The position numbers and the translations under genes are program-made. Below the pieces are notes generated by a model. The model ran no database searches and had not been told where the DNA came from. It saw only the letters and a list, made by a program, of their open reading frames with translations. From Leucobacter triazinivorans (GTDB lineage Bacteria > Actinomycetota > Actinomycetes > Actinomycetales > Microbacteriaceae), in assembly GCF_004208635.1 (NCBI RefSeq), contig NZ_CP035806.1, positions 372,001 to 436,000 on the forward strand: a stretch of DNA of 64,000 bases. The letters are read 5' to 3'. This document shows, piece after piece, positions 47,685-57,043 of this stretch. Each line of letters begins with the position of its first letter. The stretch's first letter is position 1.

Positions 47685-49039
47685 ACCCCGCCGGCTCCCA
47701 GAACGATGCCGACTCGCGGAGCGGCGCCTCGGAACCGCGACCGACCGAGATGCGGCGCAGCACCGAGGGCATGATCCGCGCCGACTCCGAATTCCGCACA
47801 CGGCTCGAACATCTGACCGCCGATGCCGCGCCGACAATTGCCGCGAACGCTGCGGACCCAGGCGGTCCGACGCCGGCCGACACGCTTCTGGCCCGGATCG
47901 TGTGGGCCAGGCTCGTCGAGCCCGGCGATGCGATCGCGGGCGGACTCGTCGGAGCACTCGGGCCGGTGCGGGCCCTCGACCTGGTGGCGTCGAACACTCC
48001 GATCGGGCGTGTTCGGGACCTCGTGCACGCCGCATCGGGAGCAGAGCCCGATCCGGCCGAGCTCGCCCGCGCCTTCGCGCGCTGGAGGCTGCGACTCGAC
48101 CGTTCGGCGACCATCGCAGATCTCGAACGGGGGCTCGAGGCGCAGATGCGCATCATCACCCCCGAATCGGAGCACTGGCCGTCTGCCCTCGCCGATCTGG
48201 GCGATCACGCCCCGCTCGCCCTCTGGGTGCGGGGCGACCACACCTTGCTGGCGCGCTTCTCCCTGGCGGTCGTCGGAGCCCGCGCCTGCACAGGGTACGG
48301 TTCCCACATCACCGCCGAGCTCACCGAGAGCGTCTGCGAGACGGGAACGACGATCATCTCCGGAGCGGCCTACGGTGTCGACGCGGTCGCCCATCGCACC
48401 GCGCTCGCGCTCGGCGCGCCCACCGTGGCCGTGCTGGCCGGAGGGGCCGACCGCCCCTATCCGAGCTCGCACGGCCCGCTGCTGGAGCGCATCTCCGAAT
48501 CCGGCGCGGTCTGCTCCGAGATGGTGCCGGGATCCGCGCCGACGCGGTGGAGATTTCTGCAGCGCAACCGCTCGATCGCCGCGCTCGCGCGCGCCACGCT
48601 CGTCACCGAGGCCGGCGTGCGCTCCGGATCACTTAACACCGCGGGGCACGCGGCAGAGCTGGGTCGAGCGCTCGGAGCGGTTCCCGGCCCGGTCACGAGT
48701 GCGGCTTCGGCGGGGTGCCACCGGCTGCTCCGCGAGTACGGCGCGACTCTCGTGACGAACGGCGCGGAGGTCCGTGAGTTCCTCGGGCTCTCCAACGATC
48801 CGGCGCTCTTCGAGGCCGAGACGCCCGAAACCGCACGGCAGCCGGCACGGCATCGCCGGGTGCTCGACGCCCTGCCTCTGCGGGGAGGCCGTACCGCAAT
48901 GGAGGCGGCACGCCGTGCCGGGCTCGATGTCGCGGACACGCGGTTCGCGCTGGCCGAGCTCGAGCTGCTCGGGGCCGTAGCTCGTCGCGAAACGCCGGGG
49001 GCCGCCGAGTGCCACTGGGTCCTGCTGCGACGACAATGA
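47681..49039 (+). CDS. dprA: DNA-processing protein DprA
   Basis: This 452-residue protein has the Rossmann-type DprA core with VGARACTGYG, ISGAAYGVDAVAHRTAL, LAGGADRPYP and PTRWRFLQRNRSIA. A C-terminal winged helix follows. It loads RecA on incoming single strands. The first 110 residues are a longer, helix-rich extension containing a SAM-like fold. The GTG overlaps the comM stop (GTGA). Confidence 0.94.
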   Translation: MNPAGSQNDADSRSGASEPRPTEMRRSTEGMIRADSEFRTRLEHLTADAAPTIAANAADPGGPTPADTLLARIVWARLVEPGDAIAGGLVGALGPVRALDLVASNTPIGRVRDLVHAASGAEPDPAELARAFARWRLRLDRSATIADLERGLEAQMRIITPESEHWPSALADLGDHAPLALWVRGDHTLLARFSLAVVGARACTGYGSHITAELTESVCETGTTIISGAAYGVDAVAHRTALALGAPTVAVLAGGADRPYPSSHGPLLERISESGAVCSEMVPGSAPTRWRFLQRNRSIAALARATLVTEAGVRSGSLNTAGHAAELGRALGAVPGPVTSAASAGCHRLLREYGATLVTNGAEVREFLGLSNDPALFEAETPETARQPARHRRVLDALPLRGGRTAMEAARRAGLDVADTRFALAELELLGAVARRETPGAAECHWVLLRRQ

Positions 49040-49043
49040 GAGC

Positions 49044-49964
49044 ATGCAGATGACCTCGGCGATCGATTCCTTTCTCGATGCCGTCCATTTCGAATACGGC
49101 TACTCCGAGCACACGGTACGAGCCTATCGACGCGATCTGCACGATTTCGCCCGATTCGCCGGGCGCGGAGACCCAGACACCGCGACGATCGCCGACTGCG
49201 ACCTCGAGCTCATGCGCAACTGGCTCTGGGACCGACAGCAGCGCGGCCTCGCCCCCAGCACGCTCGCACGCAACGTCGCCACGCTGAAGTCGTTCGGCGG
49301 CTGGCTCGAGGCGCGCCGCCTGGTTCCGGGAAACCCCGCCTCGAGACTGCGTTCGCCGAAGGCTCCGCGCGAGCTCCCCCGAGTGCTGGCCGACGAGCAC
49401 GTGGAGCGCATCCTCGACCGCGCAGCGCGACGTGCCGAGGACGGGGACCCGGCTCGGATACGCGATCTCGCAGTGCTGGAGTTGTTGTACGCGACAGCGC
49501 TGCGGGTGTCCGAGCTCTGCACGCTCCCCCTCACCGGCCTCGACCGCAGGGAACGCACCGTGCGCGTGCTGGGCAAGGGGAGCAAGGAGCGCATCGTCCC
49601 GCTGGGCGCTCCGGCCGCACGAGCCGTCGAGCACTATCTCCACGCGGCGCGACCCTCGCTTGCCGCGCGGGCCGAGGGCGCTGAGCGGGCCGAGCTCTTC
49701 CTCGGCAACCGCGGCGGACCGCTCCGAGCGAACGCGGTGTACCGACTGGTCTCGCACGAGCTCGAGTCGGAGCCCGGAGGCGGCCCCCGCGGCCCGCACA
49801 CCCTCCGGCACACTGCGGCGACGCATCTGTTGAACGGAGGCGCGGATCTGCGCGTGGTGCAGGAGATGCTCGGCCACTCGAGCCTCTCCAGCACGCAGGT
49901 CTACACCCACGTCTCCGCCGAGCGCTTGGCCGAGAGCTACCGCCAGGCGCACCCCCGGGCGTGA
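49044..49964 (+). CDS. xerC: Tyrosine recombinase XerC
   Basis: This 306-residue recombinase has an N-terminal SAM-like core-binding domain and a catalytic domain. The latter carries Arg (ALRVSEL), Lys (GKGSKERIVPLG), HTLRHTAATH, the His of LGHSSLSSTQVYTH and the final Tyr. It resolves chromosome dimers at dif with a partner, or is the sole housekeeping Xer. GACAAT lies 6 nt before the ATG at 49044, suggesting leaderless transcription. An ATG 6 nt later is possible. The 3' end overlaps the convergent M23 gene by 28 nt. Confidence 0.93.
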   Translation: MQMTSAIDSFLDAVHFEYGYSEHTVRAYRRDLHDFARFAGRGDPDTATIADCDLELMRNWLWDRQQRGLAPSTLARNVATLKSFGGWLEARRLVPGNPASRLRSPKAPRELPRVLADEHVERILDRAARRAEDGDPARIRDLAVLELLYATALRVSELCTLPLTGLDRRERTVRVLGKGSKERIVPLGAPAARAVEHYLHAARPSLAARAEGAERAELFLGNRGGPLRANAVYRLVSHELESEPGGGPRGPHTLRHTAATHLLNGGADLRVVQEMLGHSSLSSTQVYTHVSAERLAESYRQAHPRA

Positions 49965-50623
49965 CATCGCAACCGGCTCGCGCAGGTGGGCGCCGCCGAG
50001 CATGATGCGGATCGATTCGGGCTCGACCCCGATCGATACGCCCGACCGCGATTCCGCTCGTCCGGCTCGCCTGCGGGCAGCAGCACGGGGCGAGGCAGGA
50101 GATACCGCAACGGATTCACATACTCGTCGTCCACGCGCACGCCGAGATGGACGCATTCGGCGAGGCAGTGCCCGCCGCTCGCTGCTTCGCCGATCACGGC
50201 CCCGCTTGTCACGGCGGCACCGACCGGGAGCGTGCTGCGCACAGGCTCGAGCGTGTACACGGTGCGCTCGTCCACCCGGATCGAGAGGACGTCCCGATCG
50301 ACGACCCGGCCCGAGAACGATACCGTGCCCGTCGCGGGCGCGATGAGCGCCGTCCCCGGAGCCGCCGCGAAGTCGATGCCCCGATGCCCGGCCCCGTACC
50401 GATGCGGTGGAGCGCGATACGGGCCGGTGATCTCGAATGGACCGCCGACCGGCGGCACCCACAGGATGCCGCCGGTCGTGGGAGAACCGTTCGAGCGCAG
50501 GAGCGCAGAAGCCCGAGGATCTCCATGCGCCCCGTAGCCGGGGCTCGATGATCCCTGACCGTGCGCCAGCAGCGGGAGCACCGCCAGCAGCGGGGCGATG
50601 AGCAGTGTGTGCGGTGCGATCAT
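49937..50623 (-). CDS. Secreted M23-family peptidase
   Basis: This 228-residue exported protein has a signal peptide (residues 1-22). Its LytM-type domain contains GHRGIDF (H-x3-D), SGGHCLAECVHLGVRV and the zinc HLG motif. It should cut peptidoglycan cross-bridges. The last 30 residues are Arg/Ser/Cys-rich and are encoded where the gene overlaps xerC, so they may be non-functional. It is part of the usual block beside rpsB. Confidence 0.88.
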   Translation of the reverse strand: MIAPHTLLIAPLLAVLPLLAHGQGSSSPGYGAHGDPRASALLRSNGSPTTGGILWVPPVGGPFEITGPYRAPPHRYGAGHRGIDFAAAPGTALIAPATGTVSFSGRVVDRDVLSIRVDERTVYTLEPVRSTLPVGAAVTSGAVIGEAASGGHCLAECVHLGVRVDDEYVNPLRYLLPRPVLLPAGEPDERNRGRAYRSGSSPNRSASCSAAPTCASRLRCHARGCAWR

Positions 50624-50733
50624 GCACCGACTCTCGCAGGGTCTCCGTCGGGCGGGGAGGTTGCGATCGAATCTGTGGAGAACTCCGCGGGCTCGGGCTC
50701 GATCGATGCGTGTGGGCGAGACCCTGAGCAGGA

Positions 50734-51057
50734 CTACTCGTCGAGCGCGAGTTCTTGCGGCAGCGAGAACTCGCGGGCCGACAACTCCTCGACGTTCACG
50801 TCCTTGAAGGTGAGTACGCGCACCGACTTCACGAAGCGGTCGGCACGATACACGTCCCACACCCAGACGTCGGTCATCGAGAGCTCGAAGTAGAAATCGC
50901 TCCCGGCATCCTGGCGCTTGAGATCCACCTCATTGGCCAGATAGAAGCGGCGCTCGGTCTCGACGACGTACCGGAACTGGCTGGCGATGTCGCGGTATTC
51001 GCGGAACAGCGACAGCTCTGCCTCGCGCTCGTAATCGTCTAGCTCGTCCTCGTTCAT
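50734..51057 (-). CDS. DUF2469 family protein
   Basis: This 107-residue acidic protein is very conserved in actinobacteria: DELDDYEREAELSLFREYRD, ETERRFYLANEVDL and FYFELSMTDVWVWD. Function is unknown. The ATG at 51057 is preceded by TAGGAT (51070-51065) and 7 nt, so a leaderless message starting here is likely. A longer start at 51066 would overlap that box. It is the last conserved gene before the SOS cassette, and the 110-nt gap below it (50624-50733) holds no gene. Confidence 0.9.
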   Translation of the reverse strand: MNEDELDDYEREAELSLFREYRDIASQFRYVVETERRFYLANEVDLKRQDAGSDFYFELSMTDVWVWDVYRADRFVKSVRVLTFKDVNVEELSAREFSLPQELALDE

Positions 51058-51120
51058 CTCCCCCATCCTACGCCGTCTTCGCGGCTCCGTTCGGGCTCGA
51101 CGCGCCCCGACTCGCCGAGG

Positions 51121-51149
51121 TTGACTTATTCGAACATATGTTCGAATAT
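51121..51149 (+). promoter_or_regulatory. LexA (SOS) box overlapping the imuA promoter
   Basis: ATTCGAACATATGTTCGAAT (51128-51147) is a perfect 20-bp palindrome containing the mycobacterial-type SOS consensus TCGAAC-N4-GTTCGA. A -35-like TTGACT (51121-51126) is followed after 17 nt by GAATAT (51144-51149), then 6 nt and the ATG at 51156. LexA would cover the spacer and block transcription until DNA damage. An ATG at 51138 lies inside the operator and is unlikely to be the real start. Confidence 0.9.
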
Positions 51150-51155
51150 TGCTGC

Positions 51156-51806
51156 ATGAATTCCGTCGCGACCGTCCGCTCGCTGCAGCAGCGCATCACC
51201 GAGATGCAGCCGCTGCGGATCGACGATCGCCTGCTGCCCACGGCCCCCGGGCTGCGACAGCTGCTCCCGGAGGGGGCGCTGCGCCGCGGCGCGAGCTACG
51301 CGGTGCTGGGCTCGCAGCAACTGGCACTGGCTCTGCTGGCCGAGGCCTCCTCCGCCGGGTCCTGGTGCGGGGTGATCGGCTGTCCCGCGTTCGGTGCGGA
51401 GGCCGCCGCCGCACTCGGAATCGCGCTCGACCGCTGCGTCCTCGTACCGCACCCCGGACCGGGCGCACTGGGACTCGCGGCCGCGCTGAGCGAAGTGCTC
51501 ACGGTGGTCCTGCTGCGCCCGGACGCCCCGCCCCGCCTCGGCGAGGTCGAGCGCTTCTCGGCCCGGCTCCGCGAGCACGGATCCGCACTCGTGGCGTTGG
51601 GCGACTGGCCTCGCGCGGAGTGCACGCTGCGCGTCTCGGCGTCCCGGTGGCGGGGTCTCGGCCGAGGGCACGGGCTGCTCGAGGAACGCGAGCTCGCCGT
51701 GCAGACGCTGGACCGCCGCGGCGCGAAACAGCACATCGTGCGCTTCACCGGCGGCACGGTCGCGGATCCCGAGACGTCCACCGTACGCAGACTGGCGCAC
51801 CGGTGA
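51156..51806 (+). CDS. imuA: ImuA-like SOS mutasome protein
   Basis: This 216-residue RecA-like accessory protein of translesion synthesis has LPEGALRRGASYAVLG, GSWCGVIGCPAFG and VLLRPDAPPRLGEVE. It lacks an obvious functional Walker A, as expected for ImuA-type proteins. It is the first gene of imuA-imuB-dnaE2 under a LexA box and overlaps imuB by 4 nt. It may connect RecA or other partners to ImuB and DnaE2. Confidence 0.85.
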   Translation: MNSVATVRSLQQRITEMQPLRIDDRLLPTAPGLRQLLPEGALRRGASYAVLGSQQLALALLAEASSAGSWCGVIGCPAFGAEAAAALGIALDRCVLVPHPGPGALGLAAALSEVLTVVLLRPDAPPRLGEVERFSARLREHGSALVALGDWPRAECTLRVSASRWRGLGRGHGLLEERELAVQTLDRRGAKQHIVRFTGGTVADPETSTVRRLAHR

Positions 51807-53446
51807 ACTCCGTCGAGCCCTCACCCCCCGAGCGCATCATCGTGTTCTGGGTGCCCGACTGGCCCGTGCACGCGCACCTGCGCGACAGGGAAGAGACGAA
51901 AGCCCCCGCTCCCACCCCCGCTCCTGCCATGGCGTTGATCTCCCAGCACCGCGTACGCGCGTGCTCCGCCGCGGCCAGGGCCGAAGGGGTGCGCATCGGT
52001 CTGCGCGAGAACGAGGCTCAGGCCCGTTGCCCGGCGTTGGAGATCCACCCTCACTTCGCAGAGGTCGACGAGCGCCGCTTCGCGGCGGTGCTGGCCTCGC
52101 TCGAGAACCTCGTCCCGGGCGTCGAGCCGCTCCGTCCAGGGCTCTGCGCACTCCGCGCACGCGGACCGGCGCGGTACTACGGAGACGAGGAGCGGGCCGC
52201 CGCCGCGATCCTCGAGCTCGCAGCGGACCTCGACCTCCCCGATGCGAGGGTCGGGATCGCCGACGGGCGCTTCGCGGCCGAACAGGCCGCCCGTGCGTCC
52301 TCCACCGACCCGGGCGTCGAAGCGCCGCGCCGTGGCGTGCGCATCGTGCCGCTCGGCACGTCCCGGGCTTTCCTCAGCGCCCTCCCCGTGGGGCGGGCCG
52401 CTGAACCCGGCTTCGCCGATCTTCTGCAGGGCCTCGGCATCCGGACCTTGGGTGCCCTGGCCGCGCTGCCCGAAGACGCGGTCCGACAGCGCTTCGGCGC
52501 ACCGGGCGTATCGGCGCACCGGCGCGCATCGGCCGTCGGCCCGCGTCACGGCTCCGAGGTGCTCCCCCGCAGCGCCGTACGGGACCACACGGTCGAATGC
52601 GCGCTGGAGCCGCCGCTCGAAAGCGCCGAGCAGCTCGCCTTCGCGTGCATGGCGCTCGCCGAGCGCCTCATCTCCGGGCTCGTCGACGACGGCCTGGTCT
52701 GCACCGCCCTGCGCGTCGAACTCACCGACGATGCCGACGTGCGGCACGAACGGGTGTGGGCCCACCCCCACCGCTTCACGGCCGCCGATGCCGTCAATCG
52801 CGTCCGCTGGCAGGCCGCCGCGATATCGAGCGCCTCGGCCGCGAACGGCTCCGGGAGATCCGGGCAGGAGGCGGCGGGAATCGCGCATGTACGCCTGGTG
52901 CCGGCTCACACCGACCGAGCAGCGGCCCACGAACCCGGCCTGTGGAACACGGAGCCCGATGAGCGCGTGCATCACCATCTCAGCCGCGTGCAGAGCCGCC
53001 TCGGGCACACCGGCGTGGGCACTGCGGAACTGCTCGGCGGACGACTGCTCGCGCAGCGACAGCGTCTGACCCCCTGGGGTACGGGGCGGGCCGCGGAGCG
53101 GGGATCCCACGCCTCCGCCGCCGGCCCCTGGCCCGGCGCGGTGCCCGGCCCTGCGCCCAGCCTGGTATTCCCCGAGCCGCTCCGGGCTGAGCTCGTCGAC
53201 ACGGAGGGCCGCCCCGTCGGCATCGACGACGAGGATCTGCTCACCGCGGCTCCCGCTCGCCTTCGCGTGGCGCACACGGCGTTCGACGCGCGGGTGAGCG
53301 ATTGGTCGCTCCCCTGGGCCATCCGCGAGCACTGGTGGCGCGGCGAGCAGCCCCGGTTCCGCCTGCAACTGCAACTCGCCGACGGCGATGCCTGGCTCCT
53401 GCTGCACGAGGACCGCCGCTGGCTCGCCGAGGGGCGCTACGACTGA
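51803..53446 (+). CDS. imuB: ImuB, catalytically degenerate Y-family polymerase
   Basis: This 547-residue Y-family relative has the palm acids lost. VPDWPVHAHL stands where active enzymes have DMDSFF, and ARGPARYYGDEE replaces the SIDEAFLD catalytic motif. The little-finger and C-terminal domains remain. QRLTPWG near residue 422 is a plausible beta-clamp-binding motif. ImuB acts as the hub that links DnaE2 to the clamp. GTG start, overlapping the imuA stop. Confidence 0.92.
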   Translation: MNSVEPSPPERIIVFWVPDWPVHAHLRDREETKAPAPTPAPAMALISQHRVRACSAAARAEGVRIGLRENEAQARCPALEIHPHFAEVDERRFAAVLASLENLVPGVEPLRPGLCALRARGPARYYGDEERAAAAILELAADLDLPDARVGIADGRFAAEQAARASSTDPGVEAPRRGVRIVPLGTSRAFLSALPVGRAAEPGFADLLQGLGIRTLGALAALPEDAVRQRFGAPGVSAHRRASAVGPRHGSEVLPRSAVRDHTVECALEPPLESAEQLAFACMALAERLISGLVDDGLVCTALRVELTDDADVRHERVWAHPHRFTAADAVNRVRWQAAAISSASAANGSGRSGQEAAGIAHVRLVPAHTDRAAAHEPGLWNTEPDERVHHHLSRVQSRLGHTGVGTAELLGGRLLAQRQRLTPWGTGRAAERGSHASAAGPWPGAVPGPAPSLVFPEPLRAELVDTEGRPVGIDDEDLLTAAPARLRVAHTAFDARVSDWSLPWAIREHWWRGEQPRFRLQLQLADGDAWLLLHEDRRWLAEGRYD

Positions 53447-53455
53447 GGAGGAGCG

Positions 53456-56400
53456 ATGGGTTGGAACAACTCTCCCCTGCCGTGGGAGGAGTTCGAGCGA
53501 CGGCTCTCCCTGCGCCCGCCGGCTGCGGGATCGCCGCCGCGCGTTCCCGCGGGCTGGCAGCTCGCGGCGCGGCGCGCGGAGACCGCTGAGAGCGCCGATG
53601 CCGCCAGCCCCGCCGTCCGCGCCGAGACCGCCGGCCGCGCCGACCCCGCTGAGGACGCATCCGACAGCACTCTCACGCCCTATGCGGAGCTGCACGCGCA
53701 CTCCCACTACAGCTTCCTCGACGGCTCATCATCGCCCGAACAGCTCATCGCCGAGGCGACGCGCCTGGGGCTCACCGGGCTCGCCCTCACCGACCACGAC
53801 GGCCTCTACGGAGCCGCGCTCTTCGCCGAGGCCGCCGAACAGCGATCCCGGCAGGATCGGGAGCGCACGCGCCCCCCGCTCCTCACCGTCTACGGGGCCG
53901 AGCTCTCCCTCGGGCTCGACGCCCCGCAACTCGGCGCCGCCGATCCCGCGGGAAGCCACCTGCTCGTGCTCGCCCGCGGAGCTCAGGGGTATCACCGACT
54001 CGCCGGGGCGATCACGGAGGCGCAACTGGCCGGTGGCGAGAAGGGGCGCCCGATGTACGATCTCGAGGCGCTCGCCGCGGCGGGGGCAGGCGAGTGGGCG
54101 ATCCTCACGGGGTGTCGCAAAGGAGCCGTGCAGCGCGCCATGGATGCGGCCGACAGTCTCGCACCGGGCTCGGGGCCGGGCCCGGCCTCGACCCGCGGGG
54201 AGGCCGACGCGGGGGCACTGGCCGAGCTCGACCGCCTCACCGCTCTCTTCGGCGCCGACAGCGTCTACGTCGAGCTCACCCACCACGGCCACCCCGGCGA
54301 CGATCCCCGCAACGCCCGCCTCGCCGGGCTCGCCGCCGCCCGGGGGCTCCCCACGATCGTCACGGGCAACGTGCACTACGCCTCGCGCGCCCAGGCGCCC
54401 CTGTCCGAGGCCATGGCCGCGGTTCGCGCGCGGCGCAGCCTCGACGAGCTCGACCCGCATCTGCCGGCTTCCGGGGCAGCGCACCTGCGCAGCGGCGCGG
54501 CGATGCTCCGCCGCTTCGCACGATATCGCGACGCGGTGGCCCGCACCGTCCCCCTCGCGCGCGAACTCGCCTTCCCGCTCAAGGCGGCGCGGCCGAACCT
54601 TCCGAAGCTCGATCTCCCCGAGGGGCACAGTCAGATGAGCTGGTTGCGCCGGCTCGTCCGGGAGGGCGCCGAGCGCCGCTACGGGTCACCGCTCCCGGAA
54701 CGGCATCGGGCCCGTCTCGAGCAGGAGCTCGACGTCATCGAGCGCAAGGACTTCCCCGGCTACTTCCTCATCGTGCACGATCTCGTGCACGAGGCCCGGA
54801 GGCGTGGAATCCTGTGCCAGGGCCGCGGATCGGCCGCGAACTCGGCCGTGTGCTACGTGCTCGGGATCACCGCCGTCGACGCGATCTTCTACGCGCTTCC
54901 CTTCGAGCGCTTCCTGTCGAGCCTGCGCGACGAGGAGCCCGACATCGATGTCGACTTCGACTCCGAGCGGCGCGAGGAGATCATCCAGTACGTCTACGAG
55001 AAGTACGGCCGTCGCAACGCCGCGCAGGTCGCGAACGTCATCAGCTACCGTCCCAAGGCCGCGATCCGGGATGCGGCCAAGGCGCTCGGCTACGGACCCG
55101 GCCAGCAACGCGCCTGGACCGCAGGGCTGGAGCGCTGGAGCGCGGTGGAGGACGATCCGAGCAGCCCGATTCCTGCGCCCGTGCAGCAGCTGGCCAGACA
55201 GTTCCTGCAGGCCCCCCGGCACCTCGGGATCCACTCGGGCGGCATGGTGCTGACCGAGCGCCCCGTCGGCGAGGTCTGCCCGATCGAGCACGCTCGCATG
55301 GAAGGCCGCACCGTACTGCAGTGGGACAAGGAGAGCTGCGAGACAATGGGGCTCGTCAAGTTCGACCTGCTCGGTCTCGGCATGCTCAGCGCGCTGCAGA
55401 AGACGATGGACATCGTCGCGGCCGGCACGGGAGAGCGCTGGACGCTCGACACGATCCCGAAAGAGGAGCCCGGCGTCTACGACATGCTGTGCCGAGCCGA
55501 CGCCGTCGGGGTGTTCCAGGTCGAGAGCCGCGCGCAGCTGAACACCCTGCCGCGCTTGAAACCCCGAAAATTCTACGACCTCGTCATCGAGATCGCGCTC
55601 ATCCGCCCCGGCCCCATCCAGGGCGGTGCCGTGCACCCGTACCTGCGCCGCAGGGACGGGAACGAGGCGGTGAGCTATGCGCATCCTCTGCTCGAGCCGG
55701 TCCTCGAGCGCACGCTGGGCATCCCCGTCTTCCAGGAGCAGCTCATGCAGATGGCGACAGCGGTGGGCGGCTGCAGCCCCGAGGACGCCGATCTGCTGCG
55801 ACGCTCGATGGGCTCCAAGCGCGGCGAGGAGCGCATCGAGGCCCTCGAGGCGAAGCTGTTCGCGGGGATGGCGGCGAACGGGATCGTAGGTGAAGAGGCC
55901 GGGCGCCTCTATACGCAGATCAAGTCGTTCGCCGATTTCGGCTTCGCCGAGAGCCACTCGCTCAGCTTCGCGCTGCTCGTCTACGTCAGCTCCTGGTTCA
56001 AGCTGCACTACCCGGCTGCGTTCCTGGCCGGGCTGCTCCGCTCGCAGCCCATGGGGTTCTACTCCTCGCGCGAGCTCGTGCAGGATGCGCGGCGCCACGG
56101 CGTCGAGGTGCGGGCCCCCGATGTGCAGCGCTCGTGCGCGGAGGCCGCTCTCGAGCGAACGGACGCCGCTGAAGCACCGGACAGCGCCGAGCGACCGGAC
56201 GCCCCGCGCATCACCGGTTCGGCCGCCTGCCTCGCGAACCCGCAGCCCGTCGTCGAGCCCTTCGACACGGATGCTCCGGACACGAGCGCCGCCCACCGCC
56301 GCGACGGCGCATTCGCAGTGCGGCTCGGACTCACCGGAGTCCGCGGGATCGAGTTCGAGACGGCCGAGCGCATCGCCCGCGCACGCGCGCAGGCCCCCTT

Positions 56401-57013
56401 CGCGGATCTTGCGGATCTCGCCCGGCGCGCGGACCTCGATCGCGGCAGGATCGAGGCTCTGGCAGCGGCCGGGGCCTGCGAGAGCCTCGGGATCGGACGG
56501 CGCGAGGCGCTCTGGGCTGCCGCACCGGCGGCAGACAACCGAGAGCGGTTCCTGCCGGGCATCGCCGTGCATGTGCAGCCGCCGCTCCTTCCTGTGCTGA
56601 ACACCGCGGAGCAGACCGCGCTCGATCTGTGGACCACCGGGATCCCGCTCACTGCGCACCCCCTCGCACTGCTGCGGGAGTCGCTCGACGCGCGGGGCGC
56701 GGTGCGATCGGATCGGATGCGGCGGGTCCGCCCCGGCGCCGTGGTGGAAGTCGCGGGCCTCGTCACGCACCGCCAGCGCCCCGGCACCGCCGGAGGCATC
56801 GTCTTCATCACGCTGGAGGACGAGTCCGGCAGCGTCAACGTCGTCGCGTGGCGGGACGTCTGGCTGCGCAACCGGCTCGTGGCCCGCACCTCCCCCGCAC
56901 TGCTGATCCGCGGCGCGGTCGAACGCTCACCCGAGGGTGTGGTCAACGTGATCGCCGAGGCCTTCGAACCCCTCGCCGCCCCGGTCGGCATCACCTCCCG
57001 CGACTTCCGCTGA
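53456..57013 (+). CDS. dnaE2: Error-prone DNA polymerase DnaE2
   Basis: This 1185-residue C-family polymerase has a PHP domain (YAELHAHSHYSFLDG, about residues 79-93). The palm has EPDIDVDFDSERR near residue 495, with the catalytic aspartates present. HhH and OB-type domains follow. It performs damage-induced mutagenesis with ImuA and ImuB. The first 70 residues are Ala/Pro-rich. It lies 9 nt after imuB, with GAGGAG before the ATG, so the cassette is one SOS operon. Confidence 0.96.
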   Translation: MGWNNSPLPWEEFERRLSLRPPAAGSPPRVPAGWQLAARRAETAESADAASPAVRAETAGRADPAEDASDSTLTPYAELHAHSHYSFLDGSSSPEQLIAEATRLGLTGLALTDHDGLYGAALFAEAAEQRSRQDRERTRPPLLTVYGAELSLGLDAPQLGAADPAGSHLLVLARGAQGYHRLAGAITEAQLAGGEKGRPMYDLEALAAAGAGEWAILTGCRKGAVQRAMDAADSLAPGSGPGPASTRGEADAGALAELDRLTALFGADSVYVELTHHGHPGDDPRNARLAGLAAARGLPTIVTGNVHYASRAQAPLSEAMAAVRARRSLDELDPHLPASGAAHLRSGAAMLRRFARYRDAVARTVPLARELAFPLKAARPNLPKLDLPEGHSQMSWLRRLVREGAERRYGSPLPERHRARLEQELDVIERKDFPGYFLIVHDLVHEARRRGILCQGRGSAANSAVCYVLGITAVDAIFYALPFERFLSSLRDEEPDIDVDFDSERREEIIQYVYEKYGRRNAAQVANVISYRPKAAIRDAAKALGYGPGQQRAWTAGLERWSAVEDDPSSPIPAPVQQLARQFLQAPRHLGIHSGGMVLTERPVGEVCPIEHARMEGRTVLQWDKESCETMGLVKFDLLGLGMLSALQKTMDIVAAGTGERWTLDTIPKEEPGVYDMLCRADAVGVFQVESRAQLNTLPRLKPRKFYDLVIEIALIRPGPIQGGAVHPYLRRRDGNEAVSYAHPLLEPVLERTLGIPVFQEQLMQMATAVGGCSPEDADLLRRSMGSKRGEERIEALEAKLFAGMAANGIVGEEAGRLYTQIKSFADFGFAESHSLSFALLVYVSSWFKLHYPAAFLAGLLRSQPMGFYSSRELVQDARRHGVEVRAPDVQRSCAEAALERTDAAEAPDSAERPDAPRITGSAACLANPQPVVEPFDTDAPDTSAAHRRDGAFAVRLGLTGVRGIEFETAERIARARAQAPFADLADLARRADLDRGRIEALAAAGACESLGIGRREALWAAAPAADNRERFLPGIAVHVQPPLLPVLNTAEQTALDLWTTGIPLTAHPLALLRESLDARGAVRSDRMRRVRPGAVVEVAGLVTHRQRPGTAGGIVFITLEDESGSVNVVAWRDVWLRNRLVARTSPALLIRGAVERSPEGVVNVIAEAFEPLAAPVGITSRDFR

Positions 57014-57031
57014 CCCGATGCCCCGACCGGA

Positions 57032-57037
57032 TATGCT
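57032..57037 (+). promoter_or_regulatory. Putative -10 box, leaderless pncB mRNA
   Basis: TATGCT is followed by 6 nt and then the GTG at 57044. No Shine-Dalgarno is visible. It separates pncB transcription from the dnaE2 operon, whose stop is 19 nt upstream. Confidence 0.45.
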
Positions 57038-57043
57038 GGCGGC

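Noticed and set aside
50637..50725. 9-bp inverted repeat CAGGGTCTC/GAGACCCTG
   Set aside because: The loop is about 70 nt and there is no T-run, so it is likely chance in GC-rich DNA.
51138..51155. ImuA start at 51138
   Set aside because: That ATG is inside the LexA palindrome and upstream of the predicted transcription start.
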